A DNA stretch of 5,863 nt from RGIG8700 sp964568815 (GCA_964568815.1 CAZMRY010000084.1:1-5863), one strand, 5' to 3'; shown: positions 1-5,624, counted from the stretch's first letter. Notes: generated from the sequence alone by a model not told the origin. Translations and numbers: made by a program.

Positions 1-1154
1 ATTGCTTTTTTAAGTATTTCTATTGCTTTTTCAAGGTTTTTCATTGAAATATTAAGCGGCGGAAGAAGTCTTACCTTGTTTTTCGCTTTAAGAGGAAGAA
101 CTCCAAGCTCCATTGCCTTACTAATTACCTCGCCTGCATCTTTTTTTGTTTCTATGCCAAGCATAAGTCCTCTGCCTGTTACAGAGATTACACCCTCGCA
201 CTTTTCAAGCTCGCTTACAATATATTTTGATTTTTCTTCAACTTCTTTTAAAAAGCTTTCATCAAGTCTTGATAGCACATTAACCGCTCCTGCACAGCAA
301 ACAGGGTTTCCGCCAAAGGTTGAACCGTGATCGCTTGCCTTTAATGTGTTTTCAACCTTTTCATTCAAAACCGCCGCACCGATTGGAAGACCTGCTCCAA
401 GACCTTTTGCAGTTGTAAAAATATCAGGCACAATGTCATAGTGCATATAGCTGTAAAGCTTTCCTGTCCTGCCGTTGCCTGTCTGCACTTCGTCTATTAT
501 AAGAAGAATATCTTCGTTCTGACAAAGCTTGTAAACACCTTCAACAAATTCCTTTGTTAAAACATTCACTCCGCCCTCGCCCTGAATAGTTTCCATCATA
601 ATTGCACAAACCTTGTTTTCAGATACAAGCTTTTCAACACTTTCAAGGTTGTTTGCCTCTGCATACAAAAACCCTTCTGTCAAAGGAAGAAAATCTTTAT
701 GGAACACATCCTGACCTGTTGCCGCAAGAGTTGTTATTGTTCTTCCGTGAAAGCTGTTTTTAAGGGTTATGATATTAAAATATTCACTTCCCTTTTTCTC
801 TGCTCCGTACTTTCTTGCAACCTTTATTGCACATTCGTTTGCCTCTGCTCCCGAATTGCCGAAAAACACTTTTTTAAAGCCTGTTTTTTCGCATATAAGC
901 TCTGCAAGCTTAACTGAGGGGTTTGTATAGTAAAGATTTGACGTATGCTGAAAGGCTTTAAGCTGATTTGTAACCGCCTCAACCCATTCATCATCTGCCA
1001 TACCAAAAGTATTTACCGCAATACCGCTGCCAAGGTCAATATATTCTTTTCCTCTGCTGTCCTTAACAAGCTCACCTTTACCCCCAACTATTTCAATTGG
1101 AAATCTTCCGTATGTATTTGCTATATAATTTTTATCTTTCTCAAATATGTTCAT
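1..1154 (-). CDS. argD: Acetylornithine aminotransferase ArgD (C-terminus cut by window edge)
   Basis: This is a PLP-dependent class III aminotransferase of the cytoplasm that converts N-acetylglutamate semialdehyde plus glutamate into N-acetylornithine plus 2-oxoglutarate. The visible 384 codons are open to the window edge. Family members are about 390-400 residues, so only some 10-15 residues are missing. Seen in the translation: NSGAEANE (100-107), SFHGRT (134-139), the cofactor-binding aspartate in IIDEVQTGNGRTG (D221), the Schiff-base lysine in FTTAKGLGAGLPIGA (K250), and GSTFGGNP (277-284). The ATG at 1154 follows AGGAG with a 5-base gap, and this Shine-Dalgarno overlaps the argB stop codon, so translation is probably coupled. 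It is the fourth gene of the arg operon. The family is hard to separate from ornithine, succinylornithine and lysine-pathway aminotransferases by sequence alone; the operon decides for ArgD. Confidence 0.96.
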   Translation of the reverse strand, partial: MNIFEKDKNYIANTYGRFPIEIVGGKGELVKDSRGKEYIDLGSGIAVNTFGMADDEWVEAVTNQLKAFQHTSNLYYTNPSVKLAELICEKTGFKKVFFGNSGAEANECAIKVARKYGAEKKGSEYFNIITLKNSFHGRTITTLAATGQDVFHKDFLPLTEGFLYAEANNLESVEKLVSENKVCAIMMETIQGEGGVNVLTKEFVEGVYKLCQNEDILLIIDEVQTGNGRTGKLYSYMHYDIVPDIFTTAKGLGAGLPIGAAVLNEKVENTLKASDHGSTFGGNPVCCAGAVNVLSRLDESFLKEVEEKSKYIVSELEKCEGVISVTGRGLMLGIETKKDAGEVISKAMELGVLPLKAKNKVRLLPPLNISMKNLEKAIEILKKA

Positions 1155-1162
1155 AGTTTCTC

Positions 1163-2017
1163 CTATTTGGTCAACATAGTACCAATACCCTCATCCGTAA
1201 GTATCTCGATAAGTATAGAGTGGTGTACTCTGCCATCTATAACAAATGCCTTTTTAACACCCTTTTTGATTGCATCTATACAACCGCTGATTTTAGGTAT
1301 CATGCCCCCTGAAATAACACCCTTTTCAAAATATTTAGGTGCTTCATCTACAGTTATTTTCTGAATAAGGGTACTTTCATCATCTTTATCTTCTAAAATA
1401 CCGCATATATCTGTCATACTTACAAGACATTCAGCCTGAAGTGCCGCCGCAATTTCAGATGCGGCAGTATCTGCGTTTATGTTATACACATTACCCTCGT
1501 TATCACAACCTATTGTCGAAATAACAGGAATATAACCCATATCAAGTACATTTTCTACAGGTTCGATGTTTATTTTGGTAATATCGCCAACATAACCAAG
1601 CTTTCCTGAAAGCTGTTTTGCCTCAATCATATGACCGTCTACACCGCAAAGACCCATTGCCTTTCCACCGTTACTGTGTACAAGATTTACAAGGTTTTTG
1701 TTTATCTTGCCCGCAAGTACCATCTGTACTATTTCAACAGTTTCTTCGTCTGTAACACGGAGACCGTCTACAAACTTACTTTCTTTGCCCACTTTTTTGA
1801 GCATATCATTTATTTCAGGTCCTCCGCCATGAACTAAAACAACCTTAACGCCAACAAGTGACAAAAGAACGATGTCGCCCATTACCTCCTGTTTTAATTC
1901 TTCGTTTATCATTGCGTTGCCGCCATATTTGATAACAATTATTTTACCTGTGTATTTTTGTATGTACGGAAGCGCCTGAACAAGTATAGACGCTCTCTCT
2001 GCATTGTCAAGTTTCAT
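1163..2017 (-). CDS. argB: Acetylglutamate kinase ArgB, arginine-sensitive type
   Basis: ArgB phosphorylates N-acetylglutamate with ATP, the committed step in organisms that recycle acetyl groups through ArgJ. It belongs to the amino acid kinase family and is cytoplasmic. The protein is 284 residues, normal for the family. Seen: KYGGNAM (30-36), HGGGPEI (63-69) for substrate binding, GLRVTD (85-90), AGKINKNLV (102-110), NADTAA (181-186), the nucleotide-side lysine in GGMIPK (237-242), and the C-terminal stretch HSILIEILTDEGIGTM. A helix of about 20 residues (roughly 4-22) precedes the kinase core. That helix and the C-terminal stretch are the known marks of hexameric, arginine-inhibited enzymes; E. 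coli ArgB lacks the helix. The start at 2017 is chosen because AGGAG lies 7 bases before it. An upstream in-frame TTG at 2038 would put the Shine-Dalgarno inside the gene. A 235-base gap filled by repeats separates it from argJ. Confidence 0.97.
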   Translation of the reverse strand: MKLDNAERASILVQALPYIQKYTGKIIVIKYGGNAMINEELKQEVMGDIVLLSLVGVKVVLVHGGGPEINDMLKKVGKESKFVDGLRVTDEETVEIVQMVLAGKINKNLVNLVHSNGGKAMGLCGVDGHMIEAKQLSGKLGYVGDITKINIEPVENVLDMGYIPVISTIGCDNEGNVYNINADTAASEIAAALQAECLVSMTDICGILEDKDDESTLIQKITVDEAPKYFEKGVISGGMIPKISGCIDAIKKGVKKAFVIDGRVHHSILIEILTDEGIGTMLTK

Positions 2018-2045
2018 TTTATTTCTCCTTTTTTCCAATTACACT

Positions 2046-2150
2046 TTGAATGAGGAAAATTTGATGCAGTTTGTGCTGATGTGCAGCGTCGTGTACTTTG
2101 TGTACACAAGCAAAACAATCAGTGCAAAATGCGCAAATTTTACCATTCAA
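2046..2150. repeat. Palindromic repeat unit, copy 1 (argJ-argB gap)
   Basis: A 105-base imperfect inverted repeat lies directly before the argB ribosome binding site. Ends TTGAATG (2046-2052) and CATTCAA (2144-2150) are complementary. Inside them AAAATTTG (2056-2063) pairs with CAAATTTT (2134-2141), then TTGTGCTGAT (2071-2080) with ATCAGTGCAA (2118-2127) using two G-U pairs, and finally GTGTAC (2091-2096) with GTACAC (2102-2107) around a TTTGT loop. It aligns without gaps to copy 2 (about 73% identity by hand count). No reading frame or known riboswitch was recognised. It resembles a small non-autonomous palindromic element of the REP/MITE kind, but I cannot name a family. No convincing target-site duplication was seen. 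Confidence 0.85.
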
Positions 2151-2255
2151 TTGATTTGTGGAAATTTTTCGTAGGTTGTGCTAATGCGTAGCGAAGTGTA
2201 CTTTGTGTACATAAGCGAAGCAATTAGTGCAAGATACGGAAAATTAACCAAATCA
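2151..2255. repeat. Palindromic repeat unit, copy 2 (reaches into argJ stop)
   Basis: The second 105-base unit follows copy 1 with no base between them and in the same orientation. TGATTTG (2152-2158) pairs with CAAATCA (2249-2255), AATTTTTCGTA (2163-2173) with its partner at 2235-2245, TTGTGCTAAT (2176-2185) with ATTAGTGCAA (2223-2232), and GTGTAC (2196-2201) with GTACAT (2207-2212) around TTTGT. Relative to copy 1, a G-C pair became A-T (2078/2120 versus 2183/2225) and an end pair became G-U, so pairing is kept where the sequence differs. The last three bases are the complement of the argJ stop codon TGA, so the element abuts or donated the end of argJ. Confidence 0.85.
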
Positions 2256-3470
2256 GGTGCGATAATCACCATTTATTTTTACATAATCATATGTAAGGTC
2301 ACAGCCCCAGGCTGTTGCCTGTCCTTCGCCGTCATTTAAAGCTATGTTTATTATAATTTCATTTTCAAGAAGAATTTCTTTTGCTTTTTCTTCTGAAAAT
2401 TCTATGCCTGCTCCGTCTTTACAAACCTCAATTATTCCTTTTGCAGACTCAAAATTCACATCTACCTTTTTAACATCAACATCTGCTCCGCTGTAGCCGA
2501 TTGCACAAAGTACTCTGCCCCAGTTTGCATCAGAGCCGAACATTGCAGCCTTAACTAAAGATGAACAGATAACAGACTTTGAAACGGTTTTCGCAATTTC
2601 TTTGGTTTTTGCACCCTTAACTTTACACTCAAGAAGCTTTGTTGCACCCTCGCCGTCACCTGCAATCATTCTTGAAATGCTTACAGTGATTGTATTTAAT
2701 GCTTTTTTAAAGACTTCAAAGTTTTCATCTTTTTTGTCTATGATTTTGTTTCCTGCCATACCATTTGCAAGAATTGTAACCATATCGTTTGTTGAAGTGT
2801 CACCGTCAACACTTATCATATTAAAGCTGTCTTTTATATCTTCTTTAAGTGCCTCCTCCAAAAGCTCTTTTGAAATATTAACATCAGTTGTTATGAAGAT
2901 AAGCATTGTTGCCATATTAGGATGTATCATACCTGAGCCTTTACCTATACCGCCAATTTTGCAGATGCATCCGTCTATTTCAAACTGGGCTGCAACTTCT
3001 TTTACTTTTGTGTCTGTTGTCATAATAGCCTCTGCCGCATCAAGACCGTTTTCGTATGAGATACTTTCACAGAGCGCTTTCATATTATCCTTTATAGGTG
3101 TGATATCAAGTGGCTGACCAATAACACCTGTTGATGCAACAACCACATCATCAGCATTTATACCAATTTCATCTGCCACAAGCTGACACATTTTTTCTGC
3201 AATATCAATGCCGTCTGCATTACAGGTGTTTGCGTTTCCGCTGTTACAGATAACCGCTTTTGCTACACCGTTTTCAAGATGCTTTTTGGTTACAACAAGG
3301 GGGGCACCTTTAACAAGGTTTGTTGTATAAACTGCCGCCGCATTTGCAGGCACATCTGAAACAATTAAAGCAATATCCTTTTTGATTTTATTTTTTCTTA
3401 TTCCGCAATGTATGCCCCCTGCCTGAAAGCCCTTTGGTGCGCATACGCCGCCATTTGTTAATTTTATCAT
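2253..3470 (-). CDS. argJ: Ornithine acetyltransferase / glutamate N-acetyltransferase ArgJ
   Basis: ArgJ moves the acetyl group from N-acetylornithine to glutamate, releasing ornithine and regenerating N-acetylglutamate. Some members also use acetyl-CoA, which cannot be told from sequence. The 405-residue length is normal. Seen: STGVIG (113-118) with the oxyanion-hole Thr114-Gly115, the autocleavage motif in GMIHPNMATML with cleavage expected between Ala187 and Thr188 (Thr188 becomes the nucleophile at the N-terminus of the beta chain), DGDTSTNDM (222-230), GDGEGATK (271-278), and the usual C-terminal signature with TAWGCDLTYDYV and a final DYRT. The ATG at 3470 has GGAGG 6 bases upstream and overlaps the argC stop as ATGA, so translation is probably coupled. 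The stop codon lies in the edge of repeat copy 2, yet the C-terminus matches the family ending, so the protein looks intact. Confidence 0.98.
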   Translation of the reverse strand: MIKLTNGGVCAPKGFQAGGIHCGIRKNKIKKDIALIVSDVPANAAAVYTTNLVKGAPLVVTKKHLENGVAKAVICNSGNANTCNADGIDIAEKMCQLVADEIGINADDVVVASTGVIGQPLDITPIKDNMKALCESISYENGLDAAEAIMTTDTKVKEVAAQFEIDGCICKIGGIGKGSGMIHPNMATMLIFITTDVNISKELLEEALKEDIKDSFNMISVDGDTSTNDMVTILANGMAGNKIIDKKDENFEVFKKALNTITVSISRMIAGDGEGATKLLECKVKGAKTKEIAKTVSKSVICSSLVKAAMFGSDANWGRVLCAIGYSGADVDVKKVDVNFESAKGIIEVCKDGAGIEFSEEKAKEILLENEIIINIALNDGEGQATAWGCDLTYDYVKINGDYRT

Positions 3471-4387
3471 TTGTTACCTCCCAGGATTAAGTTAAGGCAC
3501 TGTACTGCCGCCCCTGACGCTCCTTTGCCAAGATTGTTGTACATGGCCGAAAGAACCATTCTTTCTTCGTTACCTGTTACCGTTATTTCCATAATATCAG
3601 ATGTAGCAAGAGTGTTTGAATTAAGAAAACCGTCTTTTGCCATATCTTCGTTGTATTTTATATTGTCACAGTTGTACTTATTCTTATATAGCTCAACTAT
3701 TTTTTCCATTGTAAAGCCGTTTTTAAGCTGATTTGCAAAAAGCGGAACTGATACAAGCATACCGCTGTAAAAATCAGAAACTATCGGACAGAACACAGGT
3801 GGGTTTTCAATACCTGTTATATGTACCATTTCTTTAAGATGCTTGTGATTTTGTGTTAAACCGTACTGTCTTGGTGCATCAAAAAGCTTTTCCCTCTCAC
3901 AGTCCTCATAACTTGCAATCATTTTCTTTCCGCCGCCGCTGTAGCCTGTTATTGAATGGCAGGAAAGATTTTCTGCTTTTGATATCGCCCCTGCATCTAT
4001 AAGCGGTTTTACAAGTGCAATAAATCCGCTTGCGTGACAGCCCGGGTTTGCTATTCTTTTTGCATTTATTATTTTTTCTTTCTGCTCCTTTGAAAGCTCA
4101 GGCAGTCCGTATACCCAGCCTTCCTCAGTTCTGTGAGCAGTTGAGGCGTCAATAATAACAACATTTTCATTTTCAACCAAGGATACAGCCTGTCTTGCTG
4201 CGTCATCAGGTAAGCATAGAATTGCTATATCACAGCTGTTTAAAGCCTGTTTTCTTTTCTCTGTGTCTTTTCTGTCTTCATCTTTAAGAAGGATAATTTC
4301 TATATCTTCTCTTCCCTGAAGTCTTTCAAAAATTTCAAGACCTGTGGTACCCTCTTTACCGTCTATAAATATTTTTTTTGGTGCCAT
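3467..4387 (-). CDS. argC: N-acetyl-gamma-glutamyl-phosphate reductase ArgC, type 2 (short form)
   Basis: ArgC reduces N-acetylglutamyl phosphate with NADPH to N-acetylglutamate semialdehyde, the third step of the pathway. At 306 residues it is the less common type 2 form; type 1 enzymes are about 340-350. Seen: the N-terminal nucleotide-binding stretch FIDGKEGTTGL (7-17), ILCLPDDAA (56-64), DASTAHRT (80-87), the catalytic cysteine in ANPGCHASG (Cys117), GYSGGGKKMI (148-157), a histidine-rich QNHKHLKEM stretch (179-187) likely to hold the catalytic histidine, and NNLGKGASGAAVQ (284-296). The start at 4387 is chosen because GGAGG sits 8 bases before this ATG. An in-frame GTG at 4402 would overlap that Shine-Dalgarno and add five residues before the family N-terminus. 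It is the first gene of the arg operon and its last codons overlap argJ. Confidence 0.97.
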   Translation of the reverse strand: MAPKKIFIDGKEGTTGLEIFERLQGREDIEIILLKDEDRKDTEKRKQALNSCDIAILCLPDDAARQAVSLVENENVVIIDASTAHRTEEGWVYGLPELSKEQKEKIINAKRIANPGCHASGFIALVKPLIDAGAISKAENLSCHSITGYSGGGKKMIASYEDCEREKLFDAPRQYGLTQNHKHLKEMVHITGIENPPVFCPIVSDFYSGMLVSVPLFANQLKNGFTMEKIVELYKNKYNCDNIKYNEDMAKDGFLNSNTLATSDIMEITVTGNEERMVLSAMYNNLGKGASGAAVQCLNLILGGNK

Positions 4388-4410
4388 TATGTATGCCTCC
4401 ACACTACTTT

Positions 4411-4424
4411 TGTATATTTATTCA
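4411..4424 (-). promoter_or_regulatory. Candidate ARG box (ArgR operator) over the arg transcription start
   Basis: The minus strand reads TGAATAAATATACA, which matches the general ARG box pattern TGAAT-wwww-ATTCA at 9 of 10 fixed positions. It lies just downstream of the -10 box and covers the likely start point near 4421-4422, where a bound arginine repressor would block initiation. ArgR (AhrC) is not encoded in this window, so the regulator is inferred from the family and the operon's content. Confidence 0.6.
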
Positions 4425-4427
4425 CAA

Positions 4428-4456
4428 ATTATACATTATCTTTCACTGTATGTCAA
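4428..4456 (-). promoter_or_regulatory. Promoter of the argCJBD operon
   Basis: On the minus strand TTGACA (4456-4451) and TATAAT (4433-4428) are separated by 17 bases, a fully consensus vegetative sigma-factor promoter. The start point is expected near 4421-4422, giving a leader of about 34 nt before argC. That is too short for a T-box or riboswitch, so control is more likely by a repressor at the DNA. Confidence 0.9.
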
Positions 4457-4463
4457 TACTTTT

Positions 4464-4499
4464 TGCAATTTTATGCATTGTTTTTATAATATTTATGCA
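4464..4499 (-). promoter_or_regulatory. Possible tandem pair of weak ARG boxes upstream of the arg promoter
   Basis: Two 14-base motifs, 4464-4477 (minus strand TGCATAAAATTGCA) and 4486-4499 (TGCATAAATATTAT), each match about 7 of 10 fixed positions of the ARG box pattern. Their centres are 22 bases apart, close to the spacing of natural ARG box pairs. The nearer one is centred 53 bases, about five helical turns, from the box at 4411-4424. AT-rich DNA gives such matches easily, so this is a tentative call. Confidence 0.35.
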
Positions 4500-4506
4500 T
4501 AAAATT
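4467..4506. repeat. Perfect 12-base inverted repeat upstream of the arg promoter
   Basis: AATTTTATGCAT (4467-4478) and ATGCATAAAATT (4495-4506) are exact reverse complements around a 16-base AT-rich spacer. The right arm also contains the palindrome TTTATGCATAAA (4492-4503). It is followed by neither a GC-rich stem nor a T-run on either strand, so it is not a good terminator. It overlaps the two weak ARG boxes and may be part of the same operator. Confidence 0.6.
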
Positions 4507-4527
4507 AGTGCAACACAAGTTGCACTA
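4501..4527 (-). terminator. Hairpin ending the LOG / 106-residue protein unit
   Basis: A perfect 9-base stem, TAGTGCAAC (4506-4514) with GTTGCACTA (4519-4527) around a 4-base loop, starts 4 bases past the stop codon of the 106-residue gene. On the minus strand it is followed by ATTTT. The position suits an intrinsic terminator insulating the arg promoter, but the stem is only moderately GC-rich and the T-run is short, so termination may be partial. Confidence 0.55.
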
Positions 4528-4531
4528 GGCT

Positions 4532-4852
4532 TTATTCTTCTTCAAAATCAGTTAAATCATCATCTTCTGAGAACTCAATTTCAATTTCTTCATCAGGAAT
4601 TTCGTCTTCAAGCTCTTTTTCTTTCATTTTAAATGACAAGTCATTCATAAGCACATATGATTTGTTAACTATTCTTTCTGTTGCAATGGCTGTTGCAACA
4701 CCAACGACAGTCTTTACTCCAAGAGCAACAAGCTTGTTTGCTTTTTTAGACATAATAGAGTCAACCGCCATTGTTGAAAGAACAACTGCTCCTGCAACTG
4801 CAGCAGATTTCTTTAATTTGTAAACCTTAATAATATTTGATGCGTTTGCCAT
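4532..4852 (-). CDS. Hypothetical protein, two hydrophobic segments and acidic tail
   Basis: I do not recognise this 106-residue protein. A basic N-terminus (K9, K12, K14, K15) leads into a hydrophobic, Ala/Val-rich segment at about 16-34, a basic turn (SKKANK, 35-40), and a second Gly/Val/Ala-rich segment at about 41-58. Residues 78-106 are a tail in which 18 of 29 residues are Asp or Glu, probably disordered. The two segments could form a membrane hairpin or a helical pair; D31 and T54-T58 make them weak membrane spans. No signal peptidase site or catalytic motif is seen. A clear AGGAG 9-10 bases before the ATG supports it as a real gene. It lies 44 bases after the LOG-family gene with no promoter obvious between, so the two are probably cotranscribed. 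Function unknown. Confidence 0.85.
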   Translation of the reverse strand: MANASNIIKVYKLKKSAAVAGAVVLSTMAVDSIMSKKANKLVALGVKTVVGVATAIATERIVNKSYVLMNDLSFKMKEKELEDEIPDEEIEIEFSEDDDLTDFEEE

Positions 4853-4896
4853 AATCTATTTCTCCTTTTTGTTTATTTTCTGTTATTTAAGCAAGT

Positions 4897-5472
4897 TTAT
4901 ACATTTTTATACTGACAAGGCTGAGCCTTTACAGGCTTGTAGTCTTCCAGATAATCGAGCATTTCATTCATATCGTCAAAATACTTGTAAAGCTCTCTGC
5001 AGGATTCTTTCATAAATCCATCTTTAATGGCATTTTCCATCATAGCATTCATTTCATCATAGTATCCGTTAATATTGTAAATCACTATAGCCTTTTCGTG
5101 TCTTCTCAACTGCTTCAATGTTACAATTTCAAAAAACTCTTCAAAGGTTCCAATTCCGCCCGGAGTAACTATAAAGCAGTCTGAACTGTCCTCCATAATC
5201 TGCTTTCTTTCTCTCATAGTTTCAGTATAAATAAATTCTGTACAATCTTCAAACAGCACTCCGTCAACCTTGAAGAATGTTGGAGCCACACCTGTTACTT
5301 TTCCGTCAAGCTCTCTTACTCCTCTTGCAACAGCTCCCATAAGTCCATGTGTACCGCCGCCGTATACTATATTGTGTCCTCTTTTTGCAATCTGTCTGCC
5401 AAGTTCTTCAACAGTTTCAATAAAAATACTGTCAATAGTCTGGCTTGCCGCGCCATATACGCATATATTCAT
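4897..5472 (-). CDS. LOG-family (TIGR00730-type) nucleotide phosphoribohydrolase
   Basis: This 191-residue protein belongs to the LOG family of Rossmann-fold proteins, once annotated as lysine decarboxylases. Characterised members cleave cytokinin riboside 5'-monophosphates or AMP-like nucleotides into base and ribose 5-phosphate. Seen: an N-terminal Rossmann strand (ICVYGAAS, 3-10), VYGGGTHGLMG (36-46), the ERK of the MxERK motif (R89, K90) and the signature PGGIGTFEE (104-112) with its catalytic glutamate (E112), so the active site looks complete. Length is usual for the short LOG type. The true substrate in this bacterium is unknown, and cytokinin production should not be assumed. The ATG at 5472 has AAAGGGTG about 6 bases upstream and its own promoter. 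The 106-residue gene follows it. Confidence 0.92.
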   Translation of the reverse strand: MNICVYGAASQTIDSIFIETVEELGRQIAKRGHNIVYGGGTHGLMGAVARGVRELDGKVTGVAPTFFKVDGVLFEDCTEFIYTETMRERKQIMEDSSDCFIVTPGGIGTFEEFFEIVTLKQLRRHEKAIVIYNINGYYDEMNAMMENAIKDGFMKESCRELYKYFDDMNEMLDYLEDYKPVKAQPCQYKNV

Positions 5473-5532
5473 ACTTTCACCCTTTCTGTTGTTTATTGAT
5501 ATGCTGTCATAGTTTACAATATACCTATTATT

Positions 5533-5561
5533 ATTTTAACATCCAAGTCTGATGTTGTCAA
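5533..5561 (-). promoter_or_regulatory. Promoter of the LOG-family gene
   Basis: On the minus strand TTGACA (5561-5556) and TAAAAT (5538-5533) are 17 bases apart, a strong vegetative promoter match. The start point would be near 5526, giving a leader of about 54 nt. Its -35 box is 7 bases from the -35 box of the divergent plus-strand promoter. Confidence 0.8.
5538..5556. promoter_or_regulatory. Dyad inside the LOG promoter spacer, possible operator
   Basis: AACATC (5538-5543) and GATGTT (5551-5556) form a perfect 6-base inverted repeat around 7 bases. It fills the space between the -35 and -10 boxes of the LOG promoter, touching one base of each. A dimeric repressor would fit, but no regulator can be named and a chance repeat is possible. 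Confidence 0.35.
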
Positions 5562-5568
5562 TAAAATG

Positions 5569-5598
5569 TTGATATATCTTGACTTTTTGTGGTATACT
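5569..5598 (+). promoter_or_regulatory. Promoter of the TM1266-like gene
   Basis: TTGATA (5569-5574) and TATACT (5593-5598) are 18 bases apart, and TGG directly before the -10 makes an extended -10 element. The start point would be near 5605, giving a short leader of about 20 nt that includes the AAGGAG at 5611-5616. Confidence 0.75.
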
Positions 5599-5624
5599 AT
5601 TAAAAAAGCAAAGGAGAAACACAA

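Noticed and set aside
824..1364. Open frames at 824-1006 (minus) and 945-1364 (plus) near the argB-argD junction
   Set aside because: They overlap confidently assigned argD and argB in other frames and show no family features.
2018..2038. Upstream TTG start for argB adding seven residues
   Set aside because: The added codons are the Shine-Dalgarno region itself (AAAAAAGGAG), which is well placed for the ATG at 2017.
2041..2252. Riboswitch, T-box, CRISPR or internal promoter in the argJ-argB gap
   Set aside because: No T-box or known aptamer motif is seen. Two palindromic units without spacers are not a CRISPR array. The best promoter-like match in each copy (TTGCAC-17-TACACA, minus strand) has a poor -10.
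2602..3117. 171-codon plus-strand open frame opposite argJ, and other long plus-strand frames opposite arg genes
   Set aside because: They are antisense shadows of well-conserved minus-strand genes, lack sensible ribosome binding sites and translate to low-complexity sequence.
4388..4402. Upstream GTG start for argC giving a five-residue-longer protein
   Set aside because: The GTG overlaps the GGAGG that serves the ATG at 4387, and the family N-terminus begins around the downstream methionine.
5555..5574. Rex-like redox operator (TTGTCAA ... TTGATA) in the divergent region
   Set aside because: The right half does not match the Rex pattern and the spacing is wrong; the symmetry is explained by the two facing -35 boxes.
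5579..5598. TTGACT at 5579-5584 as the -35 box of the TM1266-like promoter
   Set aside because: It is only 8 bases from the -10 box; TTGATA at 5569-5574 has an 18-base spacer.
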